Program-made: the position numbers and the translations under genes
The notes under the pieces: model-generated
Told to the model about the DNA's origin: nothing
What the model saw: only the letters and a program-made list of their open reading frames with translations
Databases searched by the model: none
Origin: Glandiceps talaboti
Taxonomy: Eukaryota > Hemichordata > Enteropneusta > Spengelidae
Direction: 5' to 3'
Length of the DNA stretch: 64,000 bases
NCBI RefSeq assembly: GCF_964340395.1
Contig: NC_135557.1
Coordinates: 626,501-690,500 of the forward strand
In this document: positions 56,217-64,000 of the stretch, piece by piece
Numbering within the stretch: position 1 is the first letter of the stretch
How the letters are laid out: each line of letters opens with the position of its first letter

Positions 56217-56366
56217 CTTGGGTTGTCAGCTTACATGACGTTAACACTTTTGACCATTCTTTACACATTGCCTGAGGTACAGGTATCTCGATTTCTTCCT
56301 TCACGTCCATCTTTGGAATAAAGGATTTACGAACTTCTCTACGATCCTTAAAATCACTATCAATGC
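56217..56366 (-). CDS. Exon B of unidentified minus-strand gene (49 codons, phase 1-1)
   Basis: The acceptor is TATATTTCTAG and the donor CAAG|GTACGA. The exon is 150 nt, stop-free, with two starting bases and one trailing base of split codons. Both junctions fit exons A and C in phase 1. The product is charged: FKDRREVRKSFIPKMDVKEE, then PVPQAMCKEWSKVL and TSCKLTTQ. No family is recognised. The last 20 residues resemble the satellite decapeptide: two Cys-Lys pairs lie exactly ten residues apart, and TTACACATTG at 56261-56270 is identical to the satellite core, 30 bp from TTACATGACG at 56231-56240. Reading on past the donor, the frame stays open for about 28 codons through decayed monomers to a TGA. 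An exon ending inside the array is therefore a second possibility. Confidence 0.72.
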
Positions 56367-57647
56367 CTAGAAATATAGAGGGTGTGCCAAAGAGTAGTGA
56401 GTTGGTGAGACAAACAGAAGGATCTATAAATTAAGAGGCATGTATTACGTGTGTACATCAGTGTAGTTAGTTAGTGAGAAAAACAGAAGGGTCTATAAAG
56501 AGGCATGTATTACGTTTGTACAGTGTAGTGAGTTAGTGAGACAAACAGAAGGATCTATAAAGAGGCATGTATTACGTTTGTACAGTGTAGTTAGTTAGTG
56601 AGACAAACAGAAGGATCTATAAAGAGGCATGTATTACGTTTGTACAGTGTAGTTAGTTAGTGAGACAAACAGAAGGATCTATAAAGAGGCATGTATTACG
56701 TTTGTACAGTGTAGTTAGTTAGTGAGACAAACAGAAGGATCTATAAAGAGGCATGTATTACGTTTGTACAGTGTAGTTAGTTAGTGAGACAAACAGAAGG
56801 ATCTATAAAGAGGCATGTATTACGTTTGTACAGAGTAGTTAGTTAGTGAGACAAACAGAAGGGTCTATAAAGAGGCATGTATTACGTGTGTACATCAGTG
56901 TAGTTAGTTAGTGAGAAAAACAGAAGGGTCTATAAAGAGGCATGTATTACGTTTGTACAGTGTAGTGAGTTAGTGAGACAAACAGAAGGATCTATAAAGA
57001 GGCATGTATTACGTTTGTACAGTGTAGTTAGTTAGTGAGTAAAACAGAAGGATCTATAAAGAGGCATGTATTACGTTTGTACATCAGAGTAGTTAGTTAG
57101 TGAGAAAAACAGAAGGGTCTATAAAGAGGCATGTATTACGTTTGTACAGAGTAGTTAGTTAGTGAGACAAACAGAAGGATCTATAAAGAGGCATGTATTA
57201 CGTTTGTACAGTGTAGTTAGTTAGTGAGACAAACAGAAGGATCTATAAAGAGGCATGTATCACGTGTGTACAGAGTGGTGAGTTAGTGAGACAAACAGAA
57301 GGATCTATATTAAAGAGGCATGTATTACGTTTGTACAGAGTAGTTAGTTAGTGAGTAAAACAGAAGGATCTATAAAGAGGCATGTATTACGTTTGTACAG
57401 TGTAGTTAGTTAGTGAGTAAAACAGAAGGATCATCTATAAAGAGGCATGTATTACGTGTGTACAGTGTAGTTAGTTAGTGAGAAAAACAGAAGGATCTAT
57501 AAAGAGGCATGTATTACGTTTGTACAGAGTAGTTAGTTAGTGAGAAAAACAGAAGGATCTATAAAGAGGCATGTATCACTTCTACAGAAGATAAAAAGAA
57601 TGATGCCGTATCAATATTGGCTGATAGCAGAGCCGTTTTAGATATAC
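56367..57647 (-). other. 1,281-bp intron between exons A and B, filled by minisatellite
   Basis: The donor is CAAG|GTATAT beside exon A and the acceptor TTTCTAG beside exon B. Only about 62 bp at the donor end and about 21 bp at the acceptor end are not clear repeat. Confidence 0.7.
56388..57585. repeat. 62-bp minisatellite, about 19 units
   Basis: The plus-strand unit contains AGTTAGTTAGTGAGACAAAC, AGAAGGATCTATAAAGAGGC and ATGTATTACGTTTGTACAGT. Period is 62 bp (for example 56589 to 56651). Variants include AGAAAAACAG or AGTAAAACAG for AGACAAACAG, and units lengthened by ATCA or TTAA insertions. In the sense direction of the gene each unit has a pyrimidine-rich CCTTCTGTTTGTCTCAC followed by CTAACTAAC. 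Confidence 0.95.
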
Positions 57648-57794
57648 CTTGTATGGCAGTAAGAGCTGCAGTGTATTTCTCTGCCTGAGATGACGTCATA
57701 GCAAGGTCCCATTTATCTACACACTCACAAAATTGCTCGTACACAGTATTTGGCAGTACGTTGTTGTTTTCACAAAGTCTCCCTCGTCTAACAC
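57648..57794 (-). CDS. Exon A of unidentified minus-strand gene (48 codons, phase 1-1)
   Basis: The acceptor GATTTTGTTTCAG has a good pyrimidine tract. The donor is CAAG|GTATAT. The exon is 147 nt with two leading bases and one trailing base of split codons, consistent with exon B. The product is cysteine-containing and probably helical: VRRGRLCENNNVLP, YEQFCECVDKWDLAMTS, then QAEKYTAALTAIQ. I recognise no family. The frame stays open into the intron for another 30 codons to a TAG. An alternative donor (TCT|GTAGAAG) would leave phase 0 and bring an early stop in exon B, so CAAG|GTATAT is preferred. Upstream exons, including the start codon, must lie beyond the 33-bp array and outside the window. 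Confidence 0.72.
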
Positions 57795-57859
57795 CTGAAA
57801 CAAAATCAAGAACAGAAATGTTGTAATATAGGAATATAATCTAATATTAATTATACCAT

Positions 57860-57960
57860 CACCACTACCATGACAACTACAATAACAAGGACTACAACCA
57901 ACAACACTGACTACTAACCACCACTACCATGGGATAACCATTACTACCAGCCATTACAAT
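57860..57960. repeat. Decayed edge of the 33-bp array
   Basis: ACCATCACCACTACCATGAC, CAACCAACAACACTGAC and ACCATTACTACCAGCC are recognisable but scrambled relatives of the array monomer. The edge facing exon A is therefore old or degenerate compared with the interior. Confidence 0.7.
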
Positions 57961-59045
57961 CAACCTTCACTACCATCAATCAACCCTAACTATAAATTAT
58001 CACTACCACCAATCAACCCTAACTATCAACTATCACTACCATCAATCAACCCTAACTATCAACTATCACTACCACCAATCAACGCTAACTATAATTTATC
58101 ACTACCATCAATCAACCCTAACTATAAATTATCACTAGCACCAATCAACCCTAACTATAAATTATCACTACCACCAATCAACCCTAACTATCAACTATCA
58201 CTACCATCAATCAACCCTAACTACCAACCGATACCACCACCAATCAACCCTAACTATAAATTATCACTACCACCAATCAACCCTAACTATCAACTATCAC
58301 TACCACCAATCAACCCTAACTACCAACCAATACCACCACCAATCAACCCTAACTATAAATTATCACTACCACCAATCAACCCTAACTATCAACTATCACT
58401 ACCACCCATCAACCCTAACTATAAATTATCACTATCACCAATCAACCCTAACTACCAACCGATACCACCACCAATCAACCCTAACTATAAATTATCACTA
58501 CCACCAATCAACCCTAACTATAAATTATCACTACCACCAATCAACCCTAACTATCAACTATCACTACCACCCATCAACCCTAACTATAAATTATCACTAC
58601 CATCAATCAACCCTAACTACCAACCGATACCACCACCAATCAGCCCTAACTATAAATTATCACTACCACCAATCAACCCTAACTATAAATTATCACTACC
58701 ACCAATCAACCCTAACTATCAACTATCACTACCATCAATCAACCCTAACTACCAACCGATACCACCACCAATCAACCCTAACTATAAATTATCACTACCA
58801 CCCATCAACCCTAACTATAAATTATCACTACCACCAATCAACCCTAACTATAAATTATCACTACCACCAATCAACCCTAACTATCAACTATCACTACCAT
58901 CAATCAACCCTAACTACCAACCGATACCACCACCAATCAACCCTAACTATAAATTATCACTACCACCAATCAACCCTAACTATAAATTATCACAACCACC
59001 AATCAACCCTAACTATCAACTATCACTACCACCAATCAACCCTAA
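57960..59045. repeat. 33-bp minisatellite, subfamily 1
   Basis: The monomer contains CAATCAACCCTAACTATAAA followed by TTATCACTACCAC. Variants use ACTATCAACTATC or ACTACCAACCGATACC. Mixed order of these types gives higher-order units of three to five monomers. AACCCTAAC is nearly invariant. Confidence 0.95.
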
Positions 59046-62000
59046 CTACCAACCATTACTACCATCAATTCACCGTAACTACCAACCATTACTACCATAA
59101 ATTAACCCTAACTACCAACCATTACTACCATCAATTAACCCTAACTACCAACCATTACTACCATCAATTAACCCTAACTACCAACCATTACTACCATCAA
59201 TTAACACTAACTACCAACCATTACTACCATAAATTAACCCTAACTACCAACCATTACTACCATCAATTAACCCTAACTACCAACCATTACTACCATCAAT
59301 TAACCCTAACTACCAACCATTACTACCATAAATTAACCCTAACTACCAACCATTACTACCATCAATTAACCCTAACTACAAACCATTTCTACCATCAATT
59401 AACCCTAACTACCAACCATTACTACCATCAATTAACCCTAACTACCAACCATTACTACCATCAATTAACCCTAACTACAAACCATTACTACCATCAATTA
59501 ATCCTAACTACAACCATTGCTACCATCAATTAACCCTAACTACAAACCATTACTACCATAAATTAACCCTAACTACAAACCATTACTACCATAAATTAAC
59601 CCTAACTACCAACCATTACTACCATCAATTAACCCTAACTACCAACAATCACTACCATCAATTAACCCTAACTACCAACTATCACTACCATCAATTAACC
59701 CTAACTACAAACCATTACTACCATAAATTAACCCTAACTACAAACCATTACTACCATCAATTAACCCTAACTACCAACAATCACTACCATCAATTAACCC
59801 TAACTACCAACTATCACTACCATCAATTAACCCTAACTACAAACCATTACTACCATAAATTAACCCTAACTACAAACCATTACTACCATCAATTAACCCT
59901 AACTACCAACTATCACTACCATCAATTAACCCTAACTACAAACCATTACTACCATAAATTAACCCTAACTACAAACCATTACTACCATCAATTAACCCTA
60001 ACTACCAACAATCACTACCATCAATTAACCCTAACTACCAACTATCACTACCATCAATTAACCCTAACTACAAACCATTACTACCATAAATTAACCCTAA
60101 CTACCAACCATTACTACCATCAATTAACCCTAACTACCAACCATTACTACCATCAATTAACCCTAACTACCAACCATTACTACCATCAATTAACACTAAC
60201 TACCAACCATTACTACCATAAATTAACCCTAACTACCAACCATTACTACCATCAATTAACCCTAACTACCAACCATTACTACCATAAATTAACCCTAACT
60301 ACAAACCATTACTACCATAAATTAACCCTAACTACCAACCATTACTACCATCAATTAACCCTAACTACCAACAATCACTACCATCAATTAACCCTAACTA
60401 CCAACTATCACTACCATCAATTAACCCTAACTACAAACCATTACTACCATAAATTAACCCTAACTACAAACCATTACTACCATCAATTAACCCTAACTAC
60501 CAACAATCACTACCATCAATTAACCCTAACTACCAACTATCACTACCATCAATTAACCCTAACTACAAACCATTACTACCATAAATTAACCCTAACTACA
60601 AACCATTACTACCATCAATTAACCCTAACTACCAACTATCACTACCATCAATTAACCCTAACTACAAACCATTACTACCATAAATTAACCCTAACTACAA
60701 ACCATTACTACCATCAATTAACCCTAACTACCAACAATCACTACCATCAATTAACCCTAACTACCAACTATCACTACCATCAATTAACCCTAACTACAAA
60801 CCATTACTACCATAAATTAACCCTAACTACAAACCATTACTACCATCAATTAACCCTAACTACCAACTATCACTACCATCAATTAACCCTAACTACCAAC
60901 AATCACTACCATCAATTAACCCTAACTACCAACTATCACTACCATCAATTAACCCTAACTACAAACCATTACTACCATAAATTAACCCTAACTACCAACC
61001 ATTACTACCATCAATTAACCCTAACTACAAACCATTACTACCATCAATTAACCCTAACTACAAACCATTACTACCATCAATTAACCCTAACTACAAACCA
61101 TTACTACCATAAATTAACACTAACTACCAACAATCACTACCATCAATTAACCCTAACTACAAACCATTACTACCATAAGTTAACCCTAACAACAAACCAT
61201 TACTACCATCAATTAACCCTAACTACCAACAATCACTACCATCAATTAACCCTACCAACTATCACTACCATCAATTAACTCTAACTACAAACCATCACTA
61301 CCATCAATTAACCCTAACTACAAACCATTACTACCATCAATTAACCCTAACTACAAACCATTACTACCATAAATTAACCCTAACTACCAACCATTACTAC
61401 CATAAATTAACCCTAACTACAAACCATCACTACCATCAATTAACCCTAACTACAAACCATTACTACCATAAATTAACCCTAACTACCAACAATCACTACC
61501 ATCAATTAACCCTAACTACCAACTATCACTACCATCAATTAACCCTAACTACAAACCATTACTACCATCAATTAACCCTAACTACCAACCATTACTACCA
61601 TAAATTAACCCTAACTACCAACTATCACTACCATCAATTAACCCTAACTACAAACCATTACTACCATCAATTAACCCTAACTACCAACCATTACTACCAT
61701 AAATTAACCCTAACTACAAACCATTACTACCATAAATTAACACTAACTACAAACCATTACTATCATAAATTAACCCTAACTACAAACAATCACTACCATC
61801 AATTAACCCTAACTACCAACCATTACTACCATCAATTAACCCTAACTACAAACCATTACTACCATAAATTAACCCTAACTACAAACCATTACTACCATAA
61901 ATTAACCCTAACTACCAACCATTACTACCATCAATTAACCCTAACTACCAACAATCACTACCATCAATTAACCCTAACTACCAACTATCACTACCATCAA

Positions 62001-64000
62001 TTAACCCTAACTACAAACCATTACTACCATAAATTAACCCTAACTACAAACCATTACTACCATAAATTAACCCTAACTACCAACAATCACTACCATCAAT
62101 TAACCCTAACTACCAACTATCACTACCATCAATTAACCCTAACTACAAACCATTACTACCATAAATTAACCCTAACTACAAACCATTACTACCATCAATT
62201 AACCCTAACTACCAACTATCACTACCATCAATTAACCCTAACTACAAACCATTACTACCATAAATTAACCCTAACTACAAACCATTACTACCATCAATTA
62301 ACCCTAACTACCAACAATCACTACCATCAATTAACCCTAACTACCAACTATCACTACCATCAATTAACCCTAACTACAAACCATTACTACCATAAATTAA
62401 CCCTAACTACCAACCATTACTACCATCAATTAACCCTAACTACAAACCATTACTACCATCAATTAACCCTAACTACAAACCATTACTACCATCAATTAAC
62501 CCTAACTACAAACCATTACTACCATCAATTAACACTAACTACCAACAATCACTACCATCAATTAACCCTAACTACAAACCATTACTACCATAAGTTAACC
62601 CTAACTACAAACCATTACTACCATCAATTAACCCTAACTACCAACAATCACTACCATCAATTAACCCTACCAACTATCACTACCATCAATTAACCCTAAC
62701 TACAAACCATCACTACCATCAGTTAACCCTAACTACAAACCATTACTACCATAAATTAACACTTACTACAAACCATCACTACCATAAATTAACCCTAACT
62801 ACCAACCATTACTACCATAAATTAACACTAACTACAAACCATTACTACCATCAATTAACACTTACTACAAACCATCACTACCATCAATTAACCCTAACTA
62901 CCAACCATTACTACCATAAATTAACACTAACTACAAACCATTACTACCATAAATTAACACTTACTACAAACCATCACTACCATCAATTAACCCTAACTAC
63001 CAACCATTACTACCATAAATTAACACTAACTACAAACCATTACTACCATAAATTAACCCTAACTACCAACCATTACTACCATAAATTAACACTTACTACA
63101 AACCATTACTACCATAAATTAACCCTAACTACAAACCATTACTACCATAAATTAACCCTAACTACAAACCATTACTACCATCAATTAACCCTAACTACCA
63201 ACAATCACTACCATCAATTAACCCTAACTACCAACTATCACTACCATCAATTAACCCTAACTACAAACCATTACTACCATAAATTAACCCTAACTACAAA
63301 CCATTACTACCATCAATTAACCCTAACTACCAACTATCACTACCATCAATTAACCCTAACTACAAACCATTACTACCATAAATTAACCCTAACTACAAAC
63401 CATTACTACCATCAATTAACCCTAACTACCAACAATCACTACCATCAATTAACCCTAACTACCAACTATCACTACCATCAATTAACCCTAACTACAAACC
63501 ATTACTACCATAAATTAACCCTAACTACCAACCATTACTACCATCAATTAACCCTAACTACCAACCATTACTACCATCAATTAACCCTAACTACCAACCA
63601 TTACTACCATCAATTAACACTAACTACCAACCATTACTACCATAAATTAACCCTAACTACCAACCATTACTACCATCAATTAACCCTAACTACCAACCAT
63701 TACTACCATAAATTAACCCTAACTACAAACCATTACTACCATAAATTAACCCTAACTACCAACCATTACTACCATCAATTAACCCTAACTACCAACAATC
63801 ACTACCATCAATTAACCCTAACTACCAACTATCACTACCATCAATTAACCCTAACTACAAACCATTACTACCATAAATTAACCCTAACTACAAACCATTA
63901 CTACCATCAATTAACCCTAACTACCAACAATCACTACCATCAATTAACCCTAACTACCAACTATCACTACCATCAATTAACCCTAACTACAAACCATTAC
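59046..64000. repeat. 33-bp minisatellite, subfamily 2, continues past the window
   Basis: The monomer contains ATCAATTAACCCTAACTACC followed by AACCATTACTACC. Types differ at ACCAACCATT, ACCAACAATC, ACCAACTATC and ACAAACCATT, and at CATCAATT against CATAAATT. A four-monomer unit of about 132 bp recurs often from about 59640. Larger duplications exist: a rare CATAAGTTAACCC at 61175 recurs at 62590 (1,415 bp), and CAATTAACACTAAC at 60187 recurs at 63611 (3,424 bp). Confidence 0.95.

Larger units (their letters stand above)
57795..64000 (-). other. Intron upstream of exon A, at least 6.2 kb, filled by minisatellite
   Basis: It begins at the acceptor of exon A and runs past the window edge without another exon. 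About 65 bp next to the acceptor are non-repetitive; the rest is the 33-bp array. Its donor is not in the window. Confidence 0.6.

Noticed and set aside
57559-57647. Exon A continuing to the TAG in the 62-bp array
   Set aside because: CAAG|GTATAT gives the phase shared with exon B; the extension enters minisatellite sequence. It remains a possible intron-retention end.
57960-64000. True telomere or interstitial (TTAGGG)n block
   Set aside because: Each 33-bp monomer has only about 1.5 telomere units; consecutive TTAGGG copies never occur.

Overview
The window is eukaryotic, almost certainly from an invertebrate animal. Splice sites are clear, non-coding DNA is AT-rich, tandem repeats are abundant, and there is no operon, tRNA, rRNA, CRISPR or prokaryotic gene. 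The species cannot be named from the sequence; a marine invertebrate is a guess. About 90% of the window is tandem repeat.

The only convincing gene is on the minus strand and runs right to left. Three exons (here A, B, C) are supported by AG acceptors, GT donors, open frames and one consistent junction phase (phase 1 everywhere): A 57648-57794, B 56217-56366, C 7495-7851. The encoded protein family is not recognised. A weaker further exon is possible at 5429-5622. The 5' end lies beyond the right edge of the window.

The introns are the remarkable part. The B-C intron (7852-56216, 48,365 bp) is filled almost edge to edge by about 1,600 copies of one 30-bp satellite. The A-B intron (56367-57647) is filled by a 62-bp minisatellite. 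The intron upstream of A (57795 to the window end) is filled by a 33-bp minisatellite with a telomere-like core. The intron downstream of C holds two arrays of a 13-bp motif in inverted orientation. So four unrelated tandem repeat families sit in consecutive introns of one gene. The coding 3' end of exon B resembles the 30-bp satellite, in the same reading frame and the same 30-bp spacing, which suggests the satellite grew out of that exon.

Layout: 1-240 microsatellite; 264-1515 terminal-inverted-repeat element with 147-bp internal tandem repeats; 1516-5430 mostly non-coding, with one doubtful ORF and diverged duplicated segments; 5151-5368 long C tracts; 5728-6530 foldback elements; 6971-7412 inverted 13-bp arrays; 7495-57794 exons and giant satellite intron; 57860-64000 33-bp array. 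The many long repetitive reading frames in 7.9-56.2 kb (decapeptides of the type FKSMCKTTTV or LHIDLNTVVV) follow from a 30-bp monomer being divisible by three and are not annotated as genes.
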